27,946 bases of DNA from a virus: positions 1 to 27,946 of the IMG/VR virus record IMGVR_UViG_3300027736_000197, one strand, 5' to 3'. This document shows positions 6,340 to 14,402 of this stretch, piece by piece (the stretch's first letter is position 1; every line of letters starts with the position of its first letter). A program made the translations under genes and the position numbers. The notes beneath the pieces are model-generated. The model was not told the origin of the DNA, did no database searches, and saw only the letters and a program-made list of their open reading frames with translations.

Positions 6340-6946
6340 AAAGGACAAGAAGCCCAGCTTGCATGACGTAGCACAAGCTGCTGGTGTATATCCACACCAC
6401 GCGCAATTTGTTATGTCTGGCAAAGGAAAGGTGCCTGCTGGTGTTAAAGAAAAAGTACTTAAGGCTGCTGAAGAGGTTGGGTATATCAAAACGCATAACC
6501 CAAACCAACACTTCAATAGCAAACTAACACAAGAGAAGGCTGACATTGTAGTTGAAGGGATACTTCAAAACAAATCACTAGAGAGCATTGCTGCTGATAC
6601 AGGGTTGAGCACTACTACTGCTTTTAAGTTAATACGAGGAGTCAAGGTTCCAACGGATTACCCAGATAATGAAGACGACTGGCGTAAGGACGTGACCGGA
6701 TTCCTGGAGGTTGCAATCTGGAAGGGAACCAAGCGACTGGCTGAATCATCTATTAACTTGATCGATGATAGGAACTTACCCATCGCAGTGGCTGTGCTAA
6801 CCGACAAACTTTCGGTCATCAAGGGCCAGCCTACTAGCATACATCTCAATATGACAGCATCAGTAAGCCACCGTGACCTAATGGCAGACCTGAAGGACCG
6901 TGATGTGACCCCAGTGAACGACGAGCAGACCCATGATTTGGTTTAG
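6329..6946 (+). CDS. LacI-type HTH protein, candidate small terminase, 205 aa
   Basis: Residues about 10-55 are a textbook LacI-family HTH: LHDVAQAAGV, then a recognition-helix region, then SGKGKVPAGVKEKVLKAA and EEVGYI. There is no LacI sugar-binding domain. A second HTH-like segment (ADIVVEGILQNKSLESIA, then TGLSTTTAFKLI) follows at about 70-105. The C-terminal half (KGTKRLAESSINLIDDRNLP, then MTDKLSVIKGQPTS) resembles the end of phage small-terminase or terminase-associated proteins. It sits directly upstream of the large terminase, so recognition of the packaging site is the favoured role. The first half is AT-richer with different codon use from the second half, suggesting a module join near 6660. 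The start is ATG at 6329; upstream in-frame ATGs lie deep in the glycosyltransferase gene. Confidence 0.6.
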   Translation: MPAKKDKKPSLHDVAQAAGVYPHHAQFVMSGKGKVPAGVKEKVLKAAEEVGYIKTHNPNQHFNSKLTQEKADIVVEGILQNKSLESIAADTGLSTTTAFKLIRGVKVPTDYPDNEDDWRKDVTGFLEVAIWKGTKRLAESSINLIDDRNLPIAVAVLTDKLSVIKGQPTSIHLNMTASVSHRDLMADLKDRDVTPVNDEQTHDLV

Positions 6947-7245
6947 GTAATGGCCCGAAATGTCCTACCCCTACCAATAGTGACCACGCAAAAACCACGC
7001 ATTTAGGCCTGTTTATGGCAGTCAGATGCACAATAGCAGTTATATTCACTTCGACACAAAATCACGCAGCAAACGCCCGTAAACATTGGGTCAAACGCAC
7101 ATTATCACCCACTCGAAAGGCTAATGTCCTACCCCACCGCCGAGGTCAGCGACAAGCAGGCCCAGGCAGGATGGGGGGAGGGGGTCAGGCAATCCGCGGC
7201 AGCGCCAAAAGGCGACGGGTAAACCAAAGCGAAAAATATTAACAA
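6947..7245 (+). promoter_or_regulatory. 299-bp gap before the large terminase, with ATGTCC repeats
   Basis: This is the longest non-coding stretch in the window. It contains AATGTCCTACCCC at 6959-6971 and again at 7123-7135. A variant, AATGTCCTCCCCC, at 7245-7257 is the terminase start itself. ACCACGCA is also repeated (about 6983-6990 and 6995-7002). A GC-rich G-run (about 7171-7187) and an A-rich segment (7221-7245) precede the terminase ATG. Candidate roles are packaging site, operator or 5' leader. No convincing terminator or host promoter is visible. I see only a short possible frame at 7124-7222. Confidence 0.45.
7124..7222 (+). CDS. Possible 32-aa protein in the pre-terminase gap
   Basis: A small frame begins MSYPTAEVSDKQAQAGWGEG and ends APKGDG. 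Its ATG lies in the second copy of the repeated ATGTCCTACCCC sequence. There is no recognised family and no Shine-Dalgarno. It overlaps another open frame, so it is only a candidate. Confidence 0.25.
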   Translation: MSYPTAEVSDKQAQAGWGEGVRQSAAAPKGDG

Positions 7246-8952
7246 ATGTCCTCCCCCCTCTGCCTCCTCTGCTCCAAGCCATTCGTAATCCTCAAGCACC
7301 ACACCGGCCCTAAACAGAAGCGCTTCTGCACCGAGGCGTGCAACACAGCCTGGTGGAACGAACAGCCATTGCACCCTGTCATACCCCGGGTAGACGCCGC
7401 GCACCCTCGTGCTGTCGAGTTGCGCCTGAAGCGCACCCAGCTCGTAACCTTAGAGAAGGCTGACCCGTATACGTACGGCTACATCCCTGACCACTGGGAG
7501 ATCGGCAACACCGAGTTCGCGCTTACCCAGGAGCTGCTGGTATCGGGCGGCAACCGGGCAGGTAAGACGCTATGGGCAGCCCGGCGAGTAGTGCAGACGC
7601 TGCTGGAGAAGGAGAACGCCGCGGTGCTGTGCTGCCATACAAGCCATGCCACCTCGGTGACTGTTCAGCAGCCTGCGATCTATAACTACCTGCCTGTGGC
7701 GCTAAGGGGCACCAAGAAGGGCAGGATCCACTACCTCAACTACAGCCGGAAGAATGGTTTCACCGATGGTTCATTTATCCTCCCTAATGGCAGCCGGTGC
7801 GACTTCCTTAACTACACGCAATCGGAGAACACGATTGAGGGGCGGGAAGCGGACATGATCTGGTGCGACGAGCTGGTGCCACAGTCATGGGTTGAGACAC
7901 TGCGCTACCGGCTCATTACACGCCGCGGCAAGCTACTGGTGACCCAGACGCCACTGGAGGGCGTTGCTAGTGTCTACAAGGAATACACCGCCGGCTCTGC
8001 TATCACTCGGTTCGACGAGGCCGAGCTGCTGAAGGGCAAGCAGGCGCTGCCTACATGGCCTGTGGGTAAGGCAGCCAGGACGATGGTGCAGGCCCAAACC
8101 AATAGGCGGACGGTGTTCTTCTTCTCGGAGGACAACCCGTACAACCCGTTCGACGAGATGAAGCTGAAGCTGGTCACGGCACCTATGGGGCAGATCCTTA
8201 CCCGGGCCTATGGGTGGGCTAGTGACAACATTGGGAAGGCCTTCGCTAGGTTCAGAGTCGACATCCACTGCATCGAGCCCGAGGCAGTGCCTCCTGGGGG
8301 GACGCTGTACATGGTGTGCGACCCTGCCGGAGCGCGGAATTGGTTCTGTATGTGGATGCTGGTGTACGAGAATGGCAGGCGGATCGTGGTGCGTGAGTTC
8401 CCGGATTACGCCAACTACGGCGAGTGGACGTTCCCGAGCGAGAAGCATGACGGCAAGGCAGGCCCTGCTCAGACACTGGATGCGGGTAGGTCAATATCGG
8501 AGTATCGGACCATGTTCAGGACCATTGAGGCAGAGCTAGGCTATGGGGAGCCAGTGATGCGATTGATCGACCCTAAGGCCGGCGGTAGCCCAGCACTATC
8601 GGAACAAGGGGGCACCACACTCATCGACCTACTGGCTGAGTCCGACAATCCCAATGACGAGGGGATGGCCTTCATCCCGGCTCCTGGCGTGCCTGTGGAC
8701 CAGCGGACAAGCGCCATCAACAGCCTGCTGTCCTACGATGCTACGCAGGCACTCACCCCGCTGAACGAGCCGGCGCTGTATGTGGTCAAGACGTGCAGCA
8801 ACCTGATCTATGCGCTATCGGAGCACACAGGCCGGGACGGTCAGAAAGGGGCATCCAAGGATCCTATTGATTGCATCGGTATGCTTTTGGTCTCGGGCCT
8901 TGCTTACGTAGGCAATGGGGGTTTTGATACCCGCGGCGGCGGTGGATACTAA
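7246..8952 (+). CDS. terL: Large terminase (packaging ATPase/nuclease) with N-terminal zinc finger, 568 aa
   Basis: This is the motor ATPase and nuclease that packages DNA through the portal. Residues 6-32 form a zinc-finger-like site, C-x2-C (6, 9) and C-x3-C (28, 32) with FCTEACNTAWW, which is not part of the usual TerL core. Walker A is SGGNRAGKT (100-108). Walker B is ADMIWCDE with Asp208-Glu209. The motor then continues to TQTPLEG (coupling motif region). The RNaseH-like nuclease domain starts near YMVCDPAG (Asp359), with MRLIDPKAGG and a terminal DPIDCIG supplying further acidic residues. Length is normal for phage TerL. The start at 7246 includes the finger; the next good ATG lies far downstream. 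The portal gene follows after 11 bp. Confidence 0.92.
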   Translation: MSSPLCLLCSKPFVILKHHTGPKQKRFCTEACNTAWWNEQPLHPVIPRVDAAHPRAVELRLKRTQLVTLEKADPYTYGYIPDHWEIGNTEFALTQELLVSGGNRAGKTLWAARRVVQTLLEKENAAVLCCHTSHATSVTVQQPAIYNYLPVALRGTKKGRIHYLNYSRKNGFTDGSFILPNGSRCDFLNYTQSENTIEGREADMIWCDELVPQSWVETLRYRLITRRGKLLVTQTPLEGVASVYKEYTAGSAITRFDEAELLKGKQALPTWPVGKAARTMVQAQTNRRTVFFFSEDNPYNPFDEMKLKLVTAPMGQILTRAYGWASDNIGKAFARFRVDIHCIEPEAVPPGGTLYMVCDPAGARNWFCMWMLVYENGRRIVVREFPDYANYGEWTFPSEKHDGKAGPAQTLDAGRSISEYRTMFRTIEAELGYGEPVMRLIDPKAGGSPALSEQGGTTLIDLLAESDNPNDEGMAFIPAPGVPVDQRTSAINSLLSYDATQALTPLNEPALYVVKTCSNLIYALSEHTGRDGQKGASKDPIDCIGMLLVSGLAYVGNGGFDTRGGGGY

Positions 8953-8963
8953 TAGAAACGACT

Positions 8964-11054
8964 ATGCAAGGCGATTCATACAAGACGTCAGCGGATCAAA
9001 TGGCAACGGTGGGCGAGGAGCCCAATGTGGGTGCATTGATCGAGGAGTTGCGCCGTGCTGCTACGGATAACGGCGTTAGCAACCGTATCGAGCGCATTGA
9101 GAACACGCGCTTCTGCCGTTGGCCTGGCCAAACGCCCGATGGCAAGAAGAACAACGACGCCAGTAATGCAACTAAACCAGCGTTCCCTTGGGATGGTGCA
9201 TCCGATACGCGCATCCCGCTGGCCGACGAGGTGGTGAATGGCCTAGTCGACCTGTGTTCGACTGCCTTCTGGCGCTCAATGCTCCGGGTGGTTCCGAGCA
9301 ATGTGACCACGGTCGACCAGGCGGCTACGGCGCACAACCTGATGGACTGGGCCGTGAACTCCAAGATGTACTCGGATTTGACCCGGGAGGTGGAGCTGCT
9401 GTCCCAGTACCTGTGGACTTACGGCTGGGCGGGTGTGCATATCTCCTGGCAGCAGGAGATGGGTCAGAAGGAGCAGGAGCTGACCATGGAGCAGGTGATG
9501 GCATTGGCCGCCCAGTCCCCAGAGGGATCAGTGTTGGCCGACTTCCCTAACCTCATTGCCAACCCCGAGGCCGATGATCAGTCAGGCGAACTGATTATGG
9601 CTGCCTTTCCAAACTTGAAGAAGCGCCGGGCACTGAAGGCTGTGCGGGAGCTACGAGACGAGGGCAGATGCGACTTCCCTGTGCCTGTGATGGTCCAGAA
9701 CAAGCCGATGATCACTGCATTGGCTCCCTGGGATGAGATTATATGCCCATTGGAAACCACCGACATCCAGAGTGCCCGAGTGGTATTCCGCCGATACTAC
9801 ATGACCGAGATTGAGATCATGCAGAAGGTGGAGACCGACGAGTGGGACGAGGAATGGGCCAAGGAAGCCATCAATACAATGGGACGGTTTTCTAGCTTCG
9901 CTGACTACACCTACCTTGTCGGGCTTCCTAACAACTCTCTATACAATCGACAGCATTTGATTGAGATAGTTTATGCGTATCAAAAAGCTGTGGATGCCGA
10001 TGGTATCCCGGGTGTGTACTACACGGTATTTAGTCCTCAGGTAGGCGACAAGTGGGGCTACTTTGAGCTTCTGGACTATGCGCATGGTCAGTACCCGTTT
10101 GTGTGCTGGCGCTCAGAGCTCATCCACCGGAAGATGACCGAATCCCGCGGTGTGCCCGAGATATGCTCGACCTGGCAGCAGGAGATCAAGGCCCAACGCG
10201 ACTCGGTGTTCGACTACACCAGCCTGGCCACCCTGCCCCCCATTGAGGTGCCAAAGACCAGGGGCGGTAACCTTAAAATTGGGCCGGCCATCCAGATCCC
10301 GGTGCTACGCCGCGGTGAGATTGGCTTCATGCAGCCTCCTGCCCGTGAGCCCAATGTGGCTTTTACGCTGATCAACGAGGTCATGGCACAGACTGACCGC
10401 TACTTTGGACGCCCAACGGAGAAAGTGCCCCCCGCGGTGACCCAGATGCGGCAGCAGAGGACCATCAACAACTGGCTGCATGGCTGGACCGAGGCCTTCC
10501 GACAGGTGTTCAGCCTGACCCTGCAGTACATGGGCCCCCAGGAGGTGCAACGCATCACAGGATCCCAGATCCAGATAGGCGAGGACGTGCAGGACTTTGA
10601 CGTGACCCTGAAGTTCGACGTGCGCGAGATGTCCAGCGACCTGGTGAGCGAAAAGTTGAAGGCGATCTCAACCTTGATTCTGCCTCTGGACACCGCCGGC
10701 GTCATTGACCGGGCTAAATTAATCTCGGTCGCACTCCGGGCTATTGACCCGATGCTGGCTACTGAGCTTGTGATGCCTGCCGGGCCTGCATCGCAGAAAA
10801 TGTTTGAGGATACCAACAACGAGATCGCGCTGATGAGCCTGGGCAACCCTCCCAAGCTCCGGGAAACCGACCCTACGGCTGCCATGCGGCTGCAATTCAG
10901 CCAGCAGGTGCTTCAAAGCAACCCGAAGTACCAGCAGCAGGTGCAGCAAGACCCGCTTTTCCAAGCTAACCTGCAGAAATACATTGAAAACCTGCAGTTC
11001 AGCGTCCAACAGCAGCAAAACGCTGTGACCGGTAGATTAGGAGTTCAACAATGA
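8964..11054 (+). CDS. Portal protein, 696 aa
   Basis: This is the predicted dodecameric portal at the head-tail vertex. PAFPWDGASDTRIPLADEVV (about residues 72-90) is a motif I associate with large portals of podovirus-type phages, and size (about 700 aa) is like P22 portal rather than T7 gp8 (about 535 aa). The order terminase-portal-scaffold-capsid supports it. The middle carries beta-rich segments (QHLIEIVYAYQKAVDADGIP). Helical stretches around 480-560 fit the portal crown and stem. The C-terminal about 50 residues are Gln-rich (QQQVQQDPLFQANLQ), likely a helical barrel end. A clear Shine-Dalgarno-like AGGAG near its end serves the next gene. Confidence 0.85.
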   Translation: MQGDSYKTSADQMATVGEEPNVGALIEELRRAATDNGVSNRIERIENTRFCRWPGQTPDGKKNNDASNATKPAFPWDGASDTRIPLADEVVNGLVDLCSTAFWRSMLRVVPSNVTTVDQAATAHNLMDWAVNSKMYSDLTREVELLSQYLWTYGWAGVHISWQQEMGQKEQELTMEQVMALAAQSPEGSVLADFPNLIANPEADDQSGELIMAAFPNLKKRRALKAVRELRDEGRCDFPVPVMVQNKPMITALAPWDEIICPLETTDIQSARVVFRRYYMTEIEIMQKVETDEWDEEWAKEAINTMGRFSSFADYTYLVGLPNNSLYNRQHLIEIVYAYQKAVDADGIPGVYYTVFSPQVGDKWGYFELLDYAHGQYPFVCWRSELIHRKMTESRGVPEICSTWQQEIKAQRDSVFDYTSLATLPPIEVPKTRGGNLKIGPAIQIPVLRRGEIGFMQPPAREPNVAFTLINEVMAQTDRYFGRPTEKVPPAVTQMRQQRTINNWLHGWTEAFRQVFSLTLQYMGPQEVQRITGSQIQIGEDVQDFDVTLKFDVREMSSDLVSEKLKAISTLILPLDTAGVIDRAKLISVALRAIDPMLATELVMPAGPASQKMFEDTNNEIALMSLGNPPKLRETDPTAAMRLQFSQQVLQSNPKYQQQVQQDPLFQANLQKYIENLQFSVQQQQNAVTGRLGVQQ

Positions 11055-11296
11055 GACTTTCTGACGAGAAAATCCAAGAGGCCTTTGTTTCAGCGGGAGA
11101 CGAGTCGCCGATTATGCGTGCCTTGACCCAACTGCTATCAGAGATGATTGAGTCCGAGGTGCTCAGTGCAATACAGCCTGACCTAACGGACTCCAGCCGG
11201 GCCCACAACTGTGGTAGAGCCGCTTCACTCAAGGATCTATCAAGCTACATCGACAATTTGAGGTCAGCTAATGGTTTGACGGATCAGTCCAACTAG
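11051..11296 (+). CDS. Conserved-type small phage protein after portal, 81 aa
   Basis: It overlaps the portal stop by ATGA and is one of the few genes with a visible Shine-Dalgarno (AGGAG at 11040-11044, 6 bases before ATG). Residues about 18-50 (SPIMRALTQLLSEMIESEVL) are helical. A conserved-looking segment SRAHNCGRAASLKDL follows at about 49-63. Similar small proteins sit between portal and scaffold in other phages, with unknown function. It may be a head-assembly accessory factor, which is inferred from position. Confidence 0.7.
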   Translation: MRLSDEKIQEAFVSAGDESPIMRALTQLLSEMIESEVLSAIQPDLTDSSRAHNCGRAASLKDLSSYIDNLRSANGLTDQSN

Positions 11297-11304
11297 TACC
11301 TCTT

Positions 11305-11339
11305 AACCACAACGGTTTCTTGGTTGACCTTAACAACCA
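11305..11339 (+). promoter_or_regulatory. Two mutually exclusive hairpins before the scaffold gene
   Basis: TGGTTG (11321-11326) can pair with CAACCA (11334-11339) across a 7-base loop. Alternatively TGGTT (11321-11325) can pair with the upstream AACCA (11305-11309). The shared arm means only one stem can form at a time. No T-run follows. It may be a leader structure for scaffold and capsid expression. Confidence 0.3.
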
Positions 11340-11375
11340 TGGCGCACAATACCCAGCTTGCAGGGTCTAAATAGC

Positions 11376-12398
11376 ATGGATAACTCACAGAATACACAGG
11401 AAGCGATCCTGTCTAAAAACACGGCACAGGCTCCTAAAATCAATCCGCTTACCTTTGATGAGGCGGCATTGGCTAGGGTACTAGAACAAAGGTTCAGTGA
11501 GCCGGCAGAAAAACCGCAACAGCAGATCATTGAGGAAGACCCAGAGTCCGAGGCCGCGGATGCGGAATCTCAGACCGAGGAAGCGGATCCTACCGCTAAC
11601 CAAGAGGAAAATCAGGACGAGTCTCCTGAGGATGTTCTTTCTGAACAGAAAACCGAAGACCAAGCCGACGAGGAACCGTCCGGTTACCGCAAGCGCATCG
11701 ACAAGCTGACTCGCCAGAAGCGTGAGGCCATTGAAAAAGCCGGTGAGCTAGAGCGGGAACTGAACGAAACCAAGTCCAAGCTGGAGAAGAGCCAAACCGA
11801 TAGGCCGGTGCCGGTGGTCAATCAAGCCGATCCGTTTGCTGATGTCTGGGACGCGAAGAAACTCGATGAAGAGTGGAGCAAGGCCCGAGATCTCAAACGC
11901 TGGTGCGAGGACAACATCGACGGCTGCGAAATAGGTGACAAGGAATACAGCTCAAACGAGATCAAGCAGATCAAGCGGCGCGTAGAAGACGCGCTGGATA
12001 TGCACATCCCGTCGCGAGCTCGGTTCCTGAACAACTACAAGCAGATCCAGCCTATCGCAGAGCAGATCTATCCGTTCTGGAAGGATCGTAGCAGCACTCA
12101 GTACACCGAGGCGCAGGCAGTATTGCGGCAGTTGCCACAACTCTCTGCGTTACCGGAGCACCAGGTGCTTGTTGGCGACTTCCTGGAGGGCCGTAGACTG
12201 CGTTTGGAGCGTGAATCGGCCAAGGGGAAGCCCTCGGCTAAACTACCGCTCAAAACGGCTCCTAAACAGCCTGGAAAGCCTACGTCGAGTCCCGTTAAAA
12301 AGGACAATGCGCAGGCGGAAATCGCCGCGGCTAAGTCTCGGTTTTCGAAATCAGGAGGGGAATCTGAATTGGCTCAATTACTAGCCCGTATTCTTTGA
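11376..12398 (+). CDS. Scaffolding protein, 340 aa
   Basis: This is the predicted internal scaffold that templates capsid assembly. Residues about 45-105 are extremely acidic (EEDPESEAADAESQTEEAD). A charged coiled coil follows at about 108-145 (YRKRIDKLTRQKREAIEKAG). A central helical domain (about 160-270) comes next, then a basic C-terminal tail (KLPLKTAPKQPGKP and later KSRFSKSGG) typical of capsid-binding scaffold ends. The position between portal and major capsid is the usual scaffold slot. ATG at 11376 is chosen; an in-frame TTG at 11358 adds six residues with no support. The capsid gene starts 3 bp after its stop. Confidence 0.8.
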   Translation: MDNSQNTQEAILSKNTAQAPKINPLTFDEAALARVLEQRFSEPAEKPQQQIIEEDPESEAADAESQTEEADPTANQEENQDESPEDVLSEQKTEDQADEEPSGYRKRIDKLTRQKREAIEKAGELERELNETKSKLEKSQTDRPVPVVNQADPFADVWDAKKLDEEWSKARDLKRWCEDNIDGCEIGDKEYSSNEIKQIKRRVEDALDMHIPSRARFLNNYKQIQPIAEQIYPFWKDRSSTQYTEAQAVLRQLPQLSALPEHQVLVGDFLEGRRLRLERESAKGKPSAKLPLKTAPKQPGKPTSSPVKKDNAQAEIAAAKSRFSKSGGESELAQLLARIL

Positions 12399-12401
12399 CC
12401 T

Positions 12402-13457
12402 ATGCCACTACTCCAACCTAATCAAGTGGGTATCCGCGAGGAACTCGCTGACTACATCGCCATCGTCGACCAAAAATCGACCCCGTTCGTTTCCATGGCC
12501 CCCAAGGGCAAAGATCTTGGGAACGTCACGTTTTCCTGGCAGGTCGACAACTATGCCACGCCAGCGCCTGGCGGCATTGTTGACGGCACTGATGTGACCT
12601 ACACTGCCGGCAACCCTGGCAGCCCGGTTAACCCGGTTCCTAACCGTACCCGCTTGAGCAACTACGCTCAGGTGTTCCGTAACGATTTGCGTGTTGGTTT
12701 TATTGCCAATACCCAGAACGTTGCTGGCGTTGGTAACGGCGGTGAAATCGCTAACGGCATCAGCAAGCGCCTCATTGAGTTGAAGCGCAAAATGGAGGCC
12801 ACCTTCCTGGCAACTAACCAAACGATTCAAGCCGACAACGGTACGAATCCTTATCTGACTAGTTCGCTTGGTAAGTGGCTTTTGACGACTAACTCCGCAG
12901 GAATTGGAGCTCCTACGAGCACGTTTGCTCCGAACACGGCTGCCATTGACGCTACCGCTTCCGCATCGTTCGTTGAGGCCACTGCTCAGAACGTGCTGAC
13001 CGGCATCTACAACGCCACTGGCACGTTCCGTGATTACGACGTGTTTTTGGGTGCTACACTGAAGCGTGCGTTCACCAACCTCACTGCTGGTGGCGGTGCT
13101 GTTATCAATGGCGCTGGAACTACAAACACTTACACGCAGACCGCTGTCCGAACCTTTAACCAGGAACTCGGAGCTGACACTTTCAAGGCGTCAATCGATA
13201 TTTTCGAAGGCGACTTTGGACGCCTTATTCTGCACCCCGATGTGTGGATCGGTTCTACTGACGGTTCTGCGTTTACCACTTTGTCCTACAAGGGCTACGT
13301 GGTACCGATGGACATGGTTGAGATCCGTTACGCCAAGCTGCCTGAGGTCACTGTGCTGCCCAACAACGGTGGCGGTGAGGGACGTTTGATTCAGGCCATT
13401 GCTGGTCTTTGCGTGAAGAATCCTGCCGGCATGGGTATGTTCAACGGCGCAAGCTAG
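12402..13457 (+). CDS. Major capsid protein (HK97 fold, SU10/DUF5309-like), 351 aa
   Basis: This is the predicted main shell protein. The N-terminus (PNQVGIREELADYIAIVDQ, then STPFVSMAPKGK) and the following FSWQVDNYATPAPGG match what I recall of the DUF5309/SU10-type major capsid family. A long spine-helix-like segment (ISKRLIELKRKMEATFLATN) follows at about residues 118-142. The P-domain beta-rich region and the end (LPEVTVLPNNGG, then GLCVKNPAGMG) are typical. The codon pattern changes to T-ending codons (GCT, GGT, CGT), as expected for a highly expressed gene. A strong intrinsic terminator follows immediately. Family assignment is by memory and would need profile confirmation; the capsid role is well supported by context. 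Confidence 0.88.
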   Translation: MPLLQPNQVGIREELADYIAIVDQKSTPFVSMAPKGKDLGNVTFSWQVDNYATPAPGGIVDGTDVTYTAGNPGSPVNPVPNRTRLSNYAQVFRNDLRVGFIANTQNVAGVGNGGEIANGISKRLIELKRKMEATFLATNQTIQADNGTNPYLTSSLGKWLLTTNSAGIGAPTSTFAPNTAAIDATASASFVEATAQNVLTGIYNATGTFRDYDVFLGATLKRAFTNLTAGGGAVINGAGTTNTYTQTAVRTFNQELGADTFKASIDIFEGDFGRLILHPDVWIGSTDGSAFTTLSYKGYVVPMDMVEIRYAKLPEVTVLPNNGGGEGRLIQAIAGLCVKNPAGMGMFNGAS

Positions 13458-13473
13458 TCTTTAGTTGTCAAAA

Positions 13474-13516
13474 GGGGGAGGTTTCTGGAAAGTTCCGGGG
13501 GCCTCCCTTATTTTTT
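13474..13516 (+). terminator. Intrinsic terminator after the capsid gene
   Basis: GGGAGG (13476-13481) pairs with CCTCCC (13502-13507) and is extended by G-U pairs into the 20-base loop. The stem is followed at once by TTATTTTTT (13508-13516). It lies 16 bp after the capsid stop, the usual place for attenuating transcription after high capsid expression. Confidence 0.8.
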
Positions 13517-13521
13517 GAAAT

Positions 13522-13908
13522 ATGTCCAATCCCAACTCCATCTCGACCTTCATCGCAAATGCCCTGGACGATCTCCCAGGCGATCTTCGCAACCAGGTGG
13601 TCAATGAGTTCAAGTCCGGCTACCGCAAAGAGTGGGTCAATGCTGGCATCCAGCAGCAGAAGATAGCCAAGCAGACCTCCATCAATGACTTCAAGTCTGT
13701 CGATGGCATCGGTCGACTCCGAATGCGTGTCGACCCCACCCTGTACCATTACTGGGGCCACAAACTAGGGTATGGATGCTGGAAGGATTCGCAGTTCCTG
13801 CGAGAGGTCGAGCGCGACAATCCCGAGGTGCGTGTGAAATCGGGAGGTACACGCTTGCAAGTTGGGTTCGAAGGAGCCAAAAGAAGCAGTCAAAAGTTCC
13901 CATTATGA
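13522..13908 (+). CDS. Uncharacterised head/tail-joining-region protein, 128 aa
   Basis: The start is ATG at 13522, directly after the terminator T-run. The product is soluble and mixed alpha/beta. It has a helical N-terminus (ISTFIANALDDLPGDLRNQV) and a distinctive middle motif, VDGIGRLRMRVDPTLYHYWG, then KLGYGCWKDSQFLREVERD. Tails are basic (KRSSQKFPL). I do not recognise a named family, though this region normally holds minor head or connector proteins. It overlaps the next gene by ATGA. The role is inferred from position only. Confidence 0.7.
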   Translation: MSNPNSISTFIANALDDLPGDLRNQVVNEFKSGYRKEWVNAGIQQQKIAKQTSINDFKSVDGIGRLRMRVDPTLYHYWGHKLGYGCWKDSQFLREVERDNPEVRVKSGGTRLQVGFEGAKRSSQKFPL

Positions 13909-14159
13909 ACGTAGGATCTAATCGTCAGCTTGCCGGCGAATACGGTGGCCGGTACATCTCGAGTGCGTCTGGCACTGTGACCGGTAACTTCCAGGCCATC
14001 CACGCGCTTGAGATCACCATCCTCGGGGCGACCGTCTCTAACATCACCAACTTCCCTGCTGGCGTGACGCTACAGGCCGGTGATGAGCTACCGGGCGTGT
14101 GGACCTCAATCACGATTTCAAGTGGCTCTGTGGTGGCCTACAACCGCAAGTACGGCTAA
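13905..14159 (+). CDS. Small beta-rich virion-type protein, 84 aa
   Basis: ATG at 13905 overlaps the upstream stop (ATGA); the open frame before it is a shadow. The sequence is short strands and Gly/Ser turns: SSASGTVTGNFQAIHALEIT, then FPAGVTLQAGDELPGVW and ITISSGSVVAYNRKYG. This resembles small phage decoration or base-of-fibre proteins, but no specific family is recognised. It lies between an unassigned head protein and fibre genes. Confidence 0.65.
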   Translation: MNVGSNRQLAGEYGGRYISSASGTVTGNFQAIHALEITILGATVSNITNFPAGVTLQAGDELPGVWTSITISSGSVVAYNRKYG

Positions 14160-14161
14160 CA

Positions 14162-14401
14162 ATGGCACGCCTTGGACTAGGACTAGGACTAGGAAGCAGC
14201 CAGCGCATTGGTGCTGGTGGCATTCCGCCTGATCCTCCCATCGAGCGCGTGGTCATCCTGTGCGAGAGCGGCGAGTACCTGGTGCAGGAAGACTCGGGGC
14301 AGCTCGTCATCACTTTCGGAACATTCGACTCTTTACTCACTGAAGCCAGTGACTTCCTCGTACAGGAAGACGGCGGCAAACTAGTCCTAGCAATCCAATA
14401 A
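14162..14401 (+). CDS. Small fibre-associated protein with duplicated LVQED motif, 79 aa
   Basis: The product has an N-terminal LGLGLGLG run encoded by three GGACTA hexamers. Two repeats follow: EYLVQEDSGQLVITFG (about residues 38-53) and DFLVQEDGGKLVLAIQ (about 64-79), each E/S-x-[YF]-L-V-Q-E-D-x-G-x-L-V. Such short beta repeats occur in phage tail-fibre and tail-tip proteins. The start is ATG at 14162; the frame upstream is a shadow. It is 1 bp from the fibre gene, suggesting a common unit. Confidence 0.6.
   Translation: MARLGLGLGLGSSQRIGAGGIPPDPPIERVVILCESGEYLVQEDSGQLVITFGTFDSLLTEASDFLVQEDGGKLVLAIQ
14174..14194 (+). repeat. GGACTA hexamer repeat
   Basis: Three tandem GGACTA units plus a partial fourth encode Leu-Gly repeats in frame. 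Length changes by slippage would stay in frame. Confidence 0.6.
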
Positions 14402-14402
14402 T

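Noticed and set aside
7015-7242. 75-aa open frame in the gap before the large terminase
   Set aside because: Its composition is Arg- and Gly-rich without family features, it overlaps another candidate frame, and it is best explained by chance in a G-rich gap.
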